Below are positions 44,201 through 54,800 of a stretch of 64,000 bases of DNA, in pieces. Location: assembly GCF_000003815.2 (NCBI RefSeq), contig NC_049980.1, positions 2,161,182 through 2,225,181 on the forward strand, given 5' to 3'. Position 1 is the stretch's first letter. Every line of letters starts with the position of its first letter. This DNA comes from Branchiostoma floridae. Lineage: Eukaryota > Chordata > Leptocardii > Amphioxiformes > Branchiostomatidae. The translations under genes and the position numbers were made by a program. The notes beneath the pieces were generated by a model. The model did not search any database. It saw nothing but the letters and a program-made list of their open reading frames with translations, and was not told where the DNA came from.

Positions 44201-46147
44201 CAACTGTTACCATGGCCTGGCCGCACTGGGCGAGGCGCTGGGTGATGACGTCATGAAGCAGGTAGGTCAGCTGACCCTGGCCACGGAGATCCGGTCGGTA
44301 CGTCACTACTGGCACGTCAGGAACTACAACAGGCACATCTTCCCCGAGTACATCAAGACTTACGGCACTATAGGTAAGGCGTAATATCTACTGATATGTA
44401 CTTCTTGCAGTAGCAGCAATGGTCTGGCAAGGTCTGGGCTCATCGGTGCCATGCCGCAGTCTGGTGGCTCATGTAGGACCTTTTCCTGATATATCAAGGC
44501 CTTCAAGTTGACATTTCGACCATCTACATTTATGATCTTGTGTATATATGCTCAGATAGCCACAAGCAGTTAGGTAAACCCAACCACTTAGTTAGGGTTA
44601 TATGAAATTGTTCGTTGGGCTGGATTCGGATGCTGCACCTTTTGAGCTCGCATCTTCAGCACATAAAGGAACCCAGAAGAGAAGTGATACCTGTGATGGT
44701 TATTTATTTACCCAGACTTTGCGCATTGCAGGCCAGTTTGCTGAAGACGCGATTTTCTACTACACGCTGAACTGGCCCTGCTGGCCGTACGAGTTCCCCA
44801 TGCGTCATGCCTGCCTGGTGGGCATCCAGGTCATCCCCATCATCTCTGTATCCAACCTCTACATGGACCAGGTCTCCGCATTCTGTTATATCTCCTTATT
44901 CTGTTATATCTCATTTGTTACGTCCCATTTGTTTCGTGTTTGTGGGCTGCAATATATTCCACTATCACTGATAGTCAAAATGTAGGGTTATTGGAACAAA
45001 AGGGTGACAGACTCAGAACATATAATATAGGGGTATTACAATTTTCAGCACCAAGGACAGACTAGTACAAGGAGTTGTAAAGCATAAACTGTTCATTATA
45101 TGAATGATGTCATAATGAAAGAAACCACAGACGTCCCAAAGTTCAACATGTTGAAGTTTCAGAATAATGTTCTGTGCAGGAGTGGGGGCGGTCGGTGCAG
45201 GACGTGTGTAACTGGGCTGTGAGCCCCTGGAGCGCGCCCGGGGCAGGGGACGTTGACCCCGCCATCCTCCAACCTGTCCAGAAGGGGTGGGGAGCGTTCT
45301 GTCATGCAGCCGCCTCAAAGGCTGACGCCGCTGCACAGGTAAGTCTTTTCCAAACTCTTCCCATTACACTATACACATGTATAGGAGGGGGTTACCGTTG
45401 ATGGGGGTGTCTTGTTATACAGCTGCATAAAAGGCTGATGCTACAGCATAGGTGAGTAAATTGTAGCATGTAGGCAGTTGAGCGTCCAAAAAATTAATAC
45501 TAGGTCTTAAAGTGACCGCTCAATGATTTAAAAGGTTTTGCTGGGCCAACGATCTGTTGATAATCTTTCAATTATCTAACTCCGATGATCTAAAATTTCC
45601 TCCATATTTTCAAGTGACCTCCAATATCCACCAATGTCTTCCAATTTCCCCTATGTCTTCCAGTGACCTTCAATTTCTACCATGTCTTCCATTGACCTCC
45701 AATTTATGTCCTCCGATAACTTCCAATTTCCACCTTGTCTTTATGTGACATTGTCTTCCAATGACATCAAATGTCTACCAATGACTTCAAAGTCTTCCAC
45801 TGACCTGAAATGACCTCCAATGATTTTTCAGTGATCTCAATGACCTGTGATGTTTGGTTAATCAGTGGTTGCCCAATGACTCCTATGGAAATGCTGTATA
45901 TAACCCAACAACGCTGGTCGTTGAATGAGGCTTCGTTTTTTGTCGATAGGCAGCCGCGTCCATTCCTGACGCTGCCGTTTTGTGCTTCTTTCATGAAGTA
46001 GCTTTTATGCGAGTGAAGTTGGCAGAGATGTTGAACATTTTTTTCCAGACTGCAGCTGTTGACTATGTCCGCCAGCTGAGTACAGGTGAGCTGGTTGGAG
46101 GGACGGGGCTGGCCAGTACCCTGCTCTTCATCTACGCTTCCACATAA
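27644..46147 (+). CDS. Secreted GH81 endo-1,3-beta-glucanase, 19 exons, complete
   Basis: Exons: 27644-27917, 31215-31409, 31939-32178, 32430-32756, 33154-33302, 33605-33821, 35155-35429, 35786-35931, 38309-38449, 38697-38805, 39661-39870, 40390-40551, 40767-40939, 42817-43046, 43492-43649, 44196-44373, 44732-44871, 45180-45338, 46049-46147. They total 3582 nt with matching phases, giving 1193 residues. A signal peptide (about residues 1-21, ending SHA) implies secretion. Residues 92-236 and 640-770 look like the GH81 N-terminal beta-sandwich (PLVRGAPF; later a PHQ in place of the usual PHH). Residues 237-630 hold three extra modules. The catalytic domain shows WGGLF, SDHHFHLGY (Asp about 923, expected acid) and QAESSTEAIN (Glu about 998 and 1002, expected base region), plus RHKDWYLGMSWA. 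GH81 enzymes cut internal beta-1,3-glucan bonds by inversion. All introns are GT-AG except intron 6 (GC-AG). The family call is confident from motifs; the substrate is inferred. Confidence 0.88.
28637..28848. mobile_element. 212-base foldback MITE with 7-base target duplication
   Basis: The left arm CTACTCTCCAAGCAGAGGTT and right arm AACCTCTGCTTGGAGAGTAG belong to ~70-base inverted repeats around a ~65-base loop. GGGTCCG flanks both sides (28630-28636 and 28849-28855). Copy 1 carries the same left end at its contig end (about 19410-19441). Confidence 0.8.
28856..29640. other. GC-rich intronic spacer, no gene recognised
   Basis: Lies in GH81 intron 1. Open readings exist but have no domain or splice support. 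Nothing is assigned. Confidence 0.4.
29720..29985. repeat. 33-base minisatellite, eight units
   Basis: Unit GTTGTGGCTGAAAGTGCTGT followed by GTTTGACCGAACG, about eight near-perfect copies. Because 33 is a multiple of three, several frames stay open; this is not coding evidence. Confidence 0.95.
30150..31068 (-). repeat. Hairpin-ended repeat family member with CATA microsatellite
   Basis: In reverse orientation it starts with ACCTTCGCCAAAAAGGT (31051-31067 complement), then a (CATA)n run and the shared words (AACTCAAGAACGCCAGAATG, ACTGTATTGATATTTGGTAT). It lies in GH81 intron 1. The far end is not sharply defined. Confidence 0.6.
30950..31024. repeat. (CATA)n microsatellite
   Basis: About 18 perfect ATAC units, followed by AAACAAAC. 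Next to the terminal hairpin of the repeat element above. Confidence 0.95.
32430..38449 (+). CDS. GH81 exons 4-9: three tandem ~100-residue cysteine-containing modules
   Basis: Module 1 is exon 4 alone. Module 2 is exons 5-6. Module 3 is exons 7, 8 and the start of exon 9. Modules 2 and 3 share C.E.IC..PSC, then GGG.Q.F.L.....F, an EIQVA exon junction, D.W...H.M..C, C......G....Y....PEG...YAI.R.G.FV..P..FW and a closing C. Module 1 has the same tail (AYAFNVVGKFV, W.....L.V.C). A Thr/Pro-rich linker with repeats of TTTTRPTVG, likely O-glycosylated, sits between modules 2 and 3 (start of exon 7). The modules interrupt the GH81 N-terminal domain. They resemble carbohydrate-binding or fibronectin-like beta sandwiches in size, but I do not recognise a named family. 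Confidence 0.7.
33828..34636. mobile_element. Palindrome-rich insertion at the GH81 exon 6 donor
   Basis: Ends CTACGAAAACCTCACC (33828-33843) and GGTGAGGTTTTCGTAG (34621-34636) are perfect 16-base inverted repeats. ATGGGTCAGG is directly repeated at 33813-33822 and 34643-34652, just outside. The interior carries about ten hairpins of the form CAGCACTGGnnnnCCAGTGCTG, in two clusters either side of a plain stretch (about 34165-34465). No ORF. Confidence 0.7.
36006..36476 (+). repeat. Hairpin-ended repeat family member in GH81 intron 8
   Basis: Left end ACCTTCGCCAGAAGGT (hairpin), then CATAACTCAAGAAGTCTTGG. Right end TTTGGCGAATGTATGAGGTC. Same layout as 17782-18843, but shorter. A fragment of the family start is also at 33476-33540. 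Confidence 0.65.
36490..37590. repeat. ~150-base tandem repeat in GH81 intron 8, six or more units
   Basis: Each unit holds GGGCTGGGTAATCATGTGGA, TCCACTCACATTCTGGGACA and CCCAACCGTATGAGTACCA, then a (GTT)n-rich spacer. The core is a diverged copy of the start of exon 9 (38309 onward). A long plus-strand reading frame through it is a by-product. Confidence 0.9.
37680..38308. repeat. Tandem copies of the exon 9 acceptor region, ~80-110-base units
   Basis: Six copies of TTACAGACTGGGTAAGTTTG, then TGGACCCACCCACGTTCTGG and GACACCCAGCCGTACGAGTA, precede the real exon 9. Each keeps the splice acceptor and about 60 exon bases, then runs into a GTT-rich spacer. None has the second half of the exon or its donor. 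Confidence 0.9.
38849..38912 (+). pseudogene. tRNA-Glu(TTC)-like sequence, probable SINE head
   Basis: TGGTCTAGTGAGGATTTGGC matches the A-box half of tRNA-Glu with a few D-loop bases missing. GATTTCACCGCC gives anticodon TTC. GGCCCGGGTTTGATTCCTGG is a B-box-like half. The acceptor stem does not pair well, so this is not a working tRNA. It lies in GH81 intron 10. Confidence 0.6.
41196..42412. repeat. 16-base minisatellite in GH81 intron 13
   Basis: Dozens of copies of ATGTTCCGACATCCCA and variants, continuing in degenerate form at 42513-42700. A higher-order period of about 180 bases is visible (repeats of ACATCACAAAATCTTCCG pairs at 41467 and 41647). Long frames on both strands are artefacts of the repeat. 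Confidence 0.95.
42817..44871 (+). CDS. GH81 exons 14-17: catalytic (alpha/alpha) core
   Basis: Exon 14 (42817-43046) has YDPVWGGLF and SDHHFHLGYFLYALGY, the GH81 signature holding the catalytic Asp. Exon 15 (43492-43649) has RHKDWYLGMSWATG and QAESSTE. Exon 16 (44196-44373) continues AINCYHGLAALG and HYWHVRN. Exon 17 (44732-44871) continues with NWPCWPYEFP and VIPIISVS. The conserved Asp and Glu residues are all present, so the enzyme should be active. Confidence 0.85.
43047..43440. repeat. Repeated copies of the exon 14 end and donor in intron 14
   Basis: Three copies, plus a fourth fragment, of the exon end TACCACAACCACTGGGCACA with the following CTGGAGGTAACTAATG recur near 43107, 43212, 43276 and 43374, at about 70-110-base spacing. 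They diverge with distance from the exon. Confidence 0.85.
45595..45850. repeat. Degenerate TGACCTCCAAT repeat in GH81 intron 18
   Basis: Repeated words such as TGACCTCCAAT, CCAATGTCTTCCA and TTTCCACC about every 20-35 bases. Confidence 0.75.
46049..46147 (+). CDS. GH81 last exon and stop
   Basis: The acceptor TTTTTTTCCAG precedes 33 codons ending in a TAA at 46145-46147. The preceding exon (45180-45338) ends in phase 0, so the join is in frame. This gives a short C-terminal tail with no extra domain. Confidence 0.75.
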   Translation, partial: TAAVDYVRQLSTGELVGGTGLASTLLFIYAST

Positions 46148-46544
46148 ACAGCAGGGGAGGGTCATCATCTATGGCAGTCTCGGAAACAGGGTTCGATGGC
46201 AGAAATTAGTCTCTGTCAGACTTCTGGGGCTGAGCACATAATGTTGGTTGTTACAGTTGTGTTCTGTGTGGCTAAGGCATGGATCAGTATAAATTATACG
46301 TAGACTACGTATAAGGTTTATTGCAAAATTCTTACACGCGGGCTAATTGCAGGTAACGTGAGAGATTCAAACAGTGTAAAGACAATATCACAAATGTCTA
46401 GTCTAAAACTAGTAAAAGCTAACTCTAGATCCTGGGTTATTGGGTTCGACTCCTTTTTAAAAGACAGTGGAAGACGAAAGATCCCACCTTTTCTGTTATG
46501 TGTGGTGTTCTCTCCATGGTTTTGGGAAGTGGACATGTTTGTTG

Positions 46545-46554
46545 AATAAATAAA
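46545..46554 (+). terminator. Overlapping polyadenylation signals for the GH81 gene
   Basis: Two overlapping AATAAA hexamers lie about 400 bases after the GH81 stop codon and are the first good plus-strand signals after it. They follow an interspersed repeat in reverse orientation (46317-46500), so the repeat may form part of the 3' UTR. Confidence 0.45.
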
Positions 46555-48817
46555 ATCTGATCCATGAAACGTTGTGCTACGCCAGTCTGATCTTTAGCTT
46601 TAATCAGGGGTACGTGTTCTAAAAATGTTCTTGTAGATGACACCACGCCAACAGGGAGCTTTTCCATTCCTGTGCGGTGTTACTCGTTAATTCACAATTA
46701 CAGAGTGCTTCTGTATGGTGAATAACATGATTACATTTGTTTTGGTGTCATACATTAGATTAGCTTGGGTGTAAAGAGAGAAACAGGACCCTGCAATAAA
46801 AAATCACACAGAAGAGGGCGATCTTTTTTTAAATAATAACTCTATTTCTTGATGCACATTTCTAAAATAAATATCATTTATAAATATTATTGACAATTTT
46901 CTACATATCTCCTTAATTCAACATTTCAAGAATCAAGAGTCATTTTAAGCTAATCTGAAATAAAAAGGTCTAATTTGAGAAATAAAAAGACAAGGCTTAG
47001 CGTAAAACATGTGACATGTATGCCGCAATCAAATGGTTTTGCTTTTACATTAACATATGATTCAAATATATGTGATGGTATAAAAGGAATGATTTCTGTT
47101 GTTCTACATTCTTGCATGTATAATATTGCTTAGCTAGCAGCTGAGGCATAAAATTCTATGTACACAAATTCCTTTTAGCTCTAAAATGTTGAACTATCTG
47201 TACAAACTTAACCTGTCTTACTGTTTAGCAGATCAAATCTCGACTTTAACAAGCTGTGTCAGAAGTCTATATTTACAAACATAACACTTGACACAGTAAG
47301 GCATGATGTAAGGTAGATGCATTTTCAATCTACTTGACCATGACTGTATTTTAACATACCGTTACAAATGAATAACAAAATGTGGTTAAAAACAAGATGT
47401 TATAATTTACAGGTTAGTTTGTGGCATGAGAGAATCATGAATTGCTGCCAATGTGATAAGAACAAGATAACCGGCACATACACATTTAGGTAACTGAGTT
47501 GTTCCCTGACGTGAGTAAATAAGTACATGTTGTAAAATTAATGATTGTTATATCTGCATTGTAGTATTTGTTATGAACACCCATCGACACAACAAATCAA
47601 GTCTTCTCCATCCGGCTTCTGATGCATTATAACTAATATGAAGTATAAGTTTTCTTGCACATTGCTAAACTTTTCATACAAAAATCTTGGAACTATGATA
47701 CGGAATTAGAGATTTTTATGAAGTAGATTAAGATATAATGGCCAAAGAACACAGTTTGTCCTGTTGGTCAGCTCTACAGATCTAACTCCACCCCTTAACC
47801 CATCTTTGCCATTTAGCAACACAAATTGTGATTTCCTGAGCTAGCTACATCACCAACCCCCCTACATCTTCACAGTGGAATACCCCACTAACCCCCGTAC
47901 ATCCTCACAATGGAATAACCCAGACAACTTGATAAGGAACCTACACCTTGAGTTCTTCTTACTTACCTCCTAGGTTCTAACTTCAATTTTTGGTAACAGA
48001 AAACTGCAGTGTGGATACAACTGCAGCTGACAAAGTCATCAACAAAAAAGCAACGTCAATATGAGAAAAATCTCTCCACATTACAAAAGACGAATCTGGC
48101 AAGACATCTCATAAGTCAACGTTCAATCCAACATTTGGTACATTGATCTGAGCAGACACTGTACCGTCTTATCTGTCAATTCGTTTTTTTAAGGCTAAAA
48201 TGGTTTTAAATTATTAATCAGTAATCAGTTGGAACCTATTTACAAGTGTATTCCTTTTTACATCTTAATCTAAATGTTGTTTCATATTCTATAAACGGAA
48301 TGTTGTTTCATATTCTATAAACGGAAAAGATAATTCAATTAGGCACATATACTTTCAGAAGACATTAAAACTGTACAGTTGAATGTGATTAAAAATTTCA
48401 GTCGATTTGGGATGGAACCAGTTTCACTGGTGCATTTCACAGCCGCTTGTGCCCTCTTCTGGAAAAATGATTGCACTTTCATTCTTAGGTAAAAAGTGAA
48501 CTTCAACATGGTTCTATCTTAGTTCTTAAATATCTTAACCACAAGTAGCTCCATGTTGTAAACATTGTAACGCTTTCTTCAGAACAAAATTTGGCTGCAG
48601 TATGTGCAATGATTGAATGAATTGGTTGATTTCCAATCATTACACCACAAAAAGATTTCCATTGAACCTAAGATAAAGAGATTGTCCACCAAAAGCAGCA
48701 CAGGAAGTTTAATCAAAATTTCTGCTCATTCTGTAAGTAGGACTGCCTAGGTTGTTGCTATTGTGTATATAGTAATACTATCAGATCATGTTTCCTCGTT
48801 GCCATGGCAACAGATGA
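46555..48817 (-). other. Probable 3' UTR and intergenic space of the PDZ gene
   Basis: AT-rich sequence between the two convergent genes with no coding potential I can support. Part is likely the 3' UTR of the PDZ gene. An almost exact 24-base direct repeat (GTTTCATATTCTATAAACGG) sits at 48279-48326. Confidence 0.35.
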
Positions 48818-51800
48818 TCAGTATTTATGCCTGATGAGCAGAGAAACCTTCCCAGCAGGCAGTGCCTTCAGCATGTTCCAGGCCTCGAAGTGCGACATGG
48901 TGCTCACATCAGTCGAGTTGATCGCCACGATCGCATCTCCGACAAACAGGTCACCTGACCTATCAGCTCCGCCACCTGAGGTACAAAGTGAAAATTCAGC
49001 TCTTTCTAATAAAAAATGAACAATTTTCTCAAGAAAAAACAACTTTAAATTCAGTTTATCAACAAGAAGGAAAAATCGTATTGTATCAATCCAATTGTGC
49101 ATGCTGTCAATTATTGGCAGCATTCATCATACAACACAAAGTCAATTAGCAAGTTTATCCATATCAAGATGTCTTGTAAGGAGTGACAAGTGGTCAAAGT
49201 TAGAGGCAGACTAAAGCCACACAGTCAGGCAGCCTGAAAGAGCAGCAAATTCTAAGCAAATGAAGAGCTACCTTAAGGATAAGACTTGTAAAGCACGTCC
49301 TACACTACTTTGCAATCCTTACCTCTGAAAATCCTCTTGATGGTGATTGGGAGGTCTCCTCGAGGGGACCCCCTCCCCCCCTCCAGGCTGAACCCCAGCC
49401 CAAATGGACCCTTGTCAAGCTCCACCAGCTCTGTAGGCTTGTCGCTGACTGGTGCAGAACCTGTGGGCTGTGTGGGGTGCACGGTGATTGGTGCAGGTTC
49501 AGTTGTAGGTCTGGACTTGTCCGTCCGTGGTGCTTGGCTGGCTGAGGTTTGGGGCTCATCTTTAGATGCTGGTAAACTCTGCTTGTCAATGATTGGTTCT
49601 CCATTAATTTGACCTACAAGAAAAAGTTACTAGTATGTTACAAGACAAAACAAAGGCTGTGAATGATAATTATCTATGATCATGGTTCTTACCTTCTGAA
49701 AATATAAGGAGCACATCCAAAACATCGGACCAAAAGAATGAAAATAGCAATCATCAGTACATTTTGTAGGTTTTAGGTGAGCATGTCACTCTTGTAACAA
49801 CCTAAAGCTCCACATATATTTTGTACAGGTAAGACCATTACCTTGTATTGTCTGCTCCACTTTGCCCCCAGCCTCCCCTGTCCTGTGCTCAGGTGTTTCC
49901 TCCAGTTTCCTCCTCTGTACCACCAGCACAGTGTCAGGCCGCGCGTGTTTCAGGTGTTCCTGCGCCTTCCTGTGACTCACATCCCTCAGCTGCCGCCCGT
50001 TGATGGACAGGATCACGTCACCCTTCTGCAGCTCGCCGCCTCGTGCAGCCAGACCGTGGGAGAAGATCCGGTGGATCTGACATGCAAACAGCACGTTTGG
50101 AAATCATGGGTCATCAACTTACGATGGACAAACATCATCATGACTAAAGTAGAAAATTGTATTATACAGCGATACCATTATACCACATTAGTGTCACTTT
50201 TATCAATGGTGCACTTCATCAATAAAGGAAAGAATGCCTTGTTGGCTGCTTTTGTCACTTGAATTCTTTTTTTTTACCCATTTTGATTTTTTTCGCCCTA
50301 TCTCACTATTTTTGCATTGGACAGAGGCTGTTATTCATAAAATCTACTTGCTGTTGTCTTAGTCAAGCTGCCCAACAATATCATCTGGTAATAAAAATAG
50401 TAAATTTGCATGATATACAAAATGTAGCTGCAACAATCTTGCTTGACTCACCGTGACCTGCTTGTTCTCCTGATCACAGCCTCCCGCAATGCTGAAGCCC
50501 AACCCCTCTCCCTCCTCCCTCCTCAGCATCACCACCCGGATGTCATCATCTGTTGGCTCATCCAGGGAAGCATTGGCTTCCTCGATAAGTCGTCCGATCT
50601 CGCTCCTGGACAGGAGGGAGCACGTAGAGGACGACAAGACTGATGAGGTGGAGTCTGTAGACTTGTTGGACCAGGTGCGATGTCGTGAGGAGTCCATGGA
50701 GTCTTGTGAGACAGTTCTGTCGATCTTAGGTCTCCTGCTTCCCAATCTCGAATTCTCCAAGTCAAATACATCATCAGAATCTGCTCCAATGGTGGCCTCC
50801 ATGTTCAAGCATGTGTCTTTTTCTTCTTTGACAGGCGTGCTTGTCTTGTTGATGCCTGCATCTGGCAAGAAAGTACTCAGGTCAACAGGACCACATGGCA
50901 GGACTGGACTTGTTGGTGGGCTCAGAAGAACTGTTGACTGTTTGCTTCCAGAAATACTTGAGACTTCTGGTAGGTCAGATGAAGAATCATTTCCTCCCTT
51001 TTTGGCCAAAGCTGCACTTGGAAGACTCTGTGCCTTCTGAGCTCGGAATTGCTCCAGGAACGAGGATGTCGGCTTCGACTCTGCCTTGTCTTTGGAAGGA
51101 TGTTGTCTGATAGCTGGAGGCTTGGCCTCCATGTCTACAGGATTTGCTGATGAGGGATCATTGGTGCCTGCTGCAAATTCTTCTGGACTCGACAATGTTC
51201 CGGACACAGTGGAGAGTTCAGAGATCAAAGGTGAAAGATCATCTGACAAGGCAGATGGTGACTGGTCTGTTAGCACAGGAGGAGGAGGTTCAGAGGGTAG
51301 GTATGGGGGTTCTGGGGTCGCGGGTGTTGAATGGGGATCCCTGGATGTTACTGCTGGGGTGTCATTGTCTTGTTTTGGGAGGGCAGAAAGAGAATCACCG
51401 ATGGCTTTAAATTCTTTAGAATAGTCTAAATTTTCTTTGTCAGCTTCACCTTTAGAATCAGTATGATGCATTTCTGTAGTATCTTCTACAATATCTTGAC
51501 TTTCCCCTCCTGCTAATGTCTCCTGTGGCTGATGTCTATCCAACGGTCCAGGAGGAGAAATCTTCCTATCTGACAGTCCACCTTTCATACTGTTAAGACC
51601 TCCAGCCTTTCCCCCAAACTTCTGCTGCTTGGCCACCAGGCTGGTGAGTGTGATGGGGGCCAGTGGCTTGGAGCCGAACAGACTGGTGCTGGACCTGGTG
51701 GGCAGCTGGAGTCCTGAGCTACTCAGGCTGCTGCGTATTGTTGGCAGTGCACTGGTGACGGTCTGCAGGGAACTCCCTGGTGATGAGGTGCTATCGGACT

Positions 51801-54800
51801 TCCCAGGTAGAGAGAGGCCCTTCAGCTTGGTGGAGGCTGACAGTTTGGGCTGCAGGTCGATGAGGGAAGTTCTGGTGATGGTGAAGGTGGGAACCTTCAG
51901 AGGCTGCTTGTCTGCAGCAATGGCAGGATCTGCTGAGTCATCAGGCTCCTTAGCTGGTGGAGATGCTGCCCTAGATAACATCTGTAGCCCCAACCTGCTG
52001 GATTTAAGATCCCCCAACTTGGAGCCAAAAGAGGAATCAGTTTTCTCCACCTTAGCAACCTCTTCAGGTGAGGAATGGGTGGAGTTTGGAGTTTCCTGTT
52101 CCTGTAGTTTGTCTGTGTTTGGTGGAGAGGATGGGGGGAGGGGAGGGGGGGAGTCAGGAGGAGGAGGAGGGCTGTCCTTGTCTTCACCTTCAACCTCATC
52201 ACTTACATCTACATCAAGTCTCTGCACTTTCTCATTGCTTCCTGCTAGTCTACCATCATCTATGTTTTCTGGTTCAACATGAAATACATCTTCTTCATTG
52301 TCAAGGTGGTTTTCCACTTCCAGCTCTTCTGGGGTATTTCTGTTTTCAAGGTCAAGGAACTTTTCACTACCATTCTCAAGGGCATCTGGCAGGGCAGCTT
52401 CATGTGATATAAGTGGTACCTTCTGATTAGGTTTGTTAGGAAAGGCAAACTTCTCTTCGCCCAAACTGTCCTGTCTGATTCTACTTTTCTCACTGCTTCC
52501 CTGCTCTCTTAGCACAGGAAAGACAGCAGGGGTGCTGTGCGCCTGCTGTTCAAAAGCTTGCCTGACCTTTGACACATAGCTGGCATCCCCTGCTGTTGCC
52601 TCATGTTTATTGTGGAAGGGAGAGGATGGCAGGGAAGATGGCGTGCTGCTCTCTTCATCAGTAGAGCCTGTAGACGTTCTCTCCAATCTTTTCCATGAAG
52701 GGTTAGACTTCAGCTCTTTCCTCCCCCATGGCAGAGATGATCGAGTCTGGTTTTCCCAGAGGTCGTGTTGCTGGTAGGACTGTCTCACTGGAGAATTGGG
52801 GGAGAACAGGTTTGGCGATGTACTGCTATCCTCTGATAGGGAGCTAGTCCGCAATTTTCTTTTCTGCCAAGGAGGTGACTTCAGGTCTTCTGACTGTGAG
52901 GAGTAAAGAGGCGGTCTTGACAGAGGATTAAGTGACACAACTTTCTTCTTGGTAGACGACACATTCTTATTTACATCTGCTGAGGTTGTGTCCATTTTGT
53001 CTTTATGTTCCAAGTCCAAGTGAGGAAGTGGCTTAGGAGGCACAGGAGGTGGCTTAGCCTTGTGTTGCACTGTTAAGGACCTTAAGGGGGACCCCAAGTT
53101 TTTGTTCACATTTCCCTGAGACAGTAGACTCTCAGACTTATGTGTGGTGCCAGACTTTGTTTCTGGAAGTTCAAATTTTTTCAAGATGGAAGGACTTGTC
53201 CTAAGCACAGGCACTGAAGCAAGGCTGAGTGGGCTGTCGCCGCTAGGACTTCTGGATTTGGAGACTGGCTGGGCCAGGTCTGCTGGCTTTGCTCCCAGCT
53301 GTAACAGGCCACCATGGTGATTTTGGCCCAGGGTAGTGGGCCTGAACCAAGCTGCCTTGGGAGAATCCTTGTCTTCAACAGATTCTTGAGGTGAGTTCTT
53401 GGATGAAGGTCCTGATTCTCCGCTGGCGTCCTCGGAGGATGACTTCATGACCTTACCAAGGTCATGGTCGCTGGTTTCCCTGGAGAGGTCACTAGAACAG
53501 CGTGAACTGCTCATCTCCTCGGGAAACTCGTGACCATCTGGCGGCTGCCGTGGAAACTGCATGGGGTTGAACTCTGACAGCTCGCTCTCCGAGTCTGACA
53601 TCTCCATATGGCCATTTTTTGTGTCCCTTCTGCGGGAAACGTTGGAAGCTGCCGACGCGTACGCCTCCTCGGTGATGTCAGACAGCTCAGTGCTCTGCGG
53701 GTTCAAAGTGTAGCTGTCACTGCTGGGAGAGGTCGTTGCTGTGGTGACACTGCTATCAATGCCACTCTCGCTTGACAACTCAGACACATCCGGCAGGTCT
53801 GAGGCAGACGGGGAGGCAGGCTCACCCTGCAGGCTGGACGGTGTCTCCAAGGCTTCTGACTCGACTGGAAGGCTGAGGGGTTCATCCAGAAAATTCTCCT
53901 CGTCAGGATCGAGTGAGCTCTCGGCGGCAGACAGTGTGCTGTTCACAGATTCTGACAGATTAGATTCCATTTCGTCACTGTCCCGGAATCCCATTGGAGG
54001 AGAAGGAACTTCTGCTTCCTCTGGAGAGGAGGGTGTCTTCCTGACAGAGCTTGCAGGTGAGTGTCCTGGTGCTGCTATTGGCTTGGAGATATGTCTCCCC
54101 ACTGTGAGCCTTGCAGGGTCAATACCATGGTACTGATTAGCCTTCAAGGGATTTCTGGATGGAGTTGCATGTTCAAGACTTACTTCCAAGGCATCTTCTG
54201 AGTCTGAGTTTTCTTTTAGTGTGTCTGAGTCTGAGCTGCTTGAGTCTGGGCCATACATGGGGCTGGCACGCACAATTATGTCTTCTGTCCCAAGAACGTC
54301 TTTGAACAGGTGGGGAGCATTGTATGGGGGAAGAGGTGGGGGGGTTTCTAGGATGACACTGTCATTGTCATCATCAAACTCACTGTTCAGTTCAACGTCG
54401 GAGATGACCCTCTCCCAGGTGCTGTCGAATGTGCTGGTGCTGTCTCGACTTTCTGTCGACACCTGCCGCAGGTGACAAGGAGGAACGCTCTCGCCAGGTA
54501 ATGAATCTTCCCCATCCTCGCACGGTAACGACAACCGTTTCTTGTTGCCTCGAGGAGACGTGTGTTCGGGGGAGCGTTGGCCGCCATGTAGACTTTCTAC
54601 ACTCGTTGTAATTTGACTCATTGGCAAGACTGGGGAATCAAGGCTACCGTTATCAGTGTCTTTGTTGGCATCTATGGGTAAATCTTTCGAAATGTCAACA
54701 TTGTTTGATACATTTTGCGATTGTACTGGTGCTTCATTTTCATCCTCATCCTCATCAACTGGAGTCAGCTTCCCACTCAAGAGGCCAAGAGATGCTCCTC

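Noticed and set aside
44732..44985. Exon 17 reading on past the donor to a stop
   Set aside because: The donor CAG|GTCTCC leaves phase 0, and exon 18 continues the protein in frame; the read-through is intronic.
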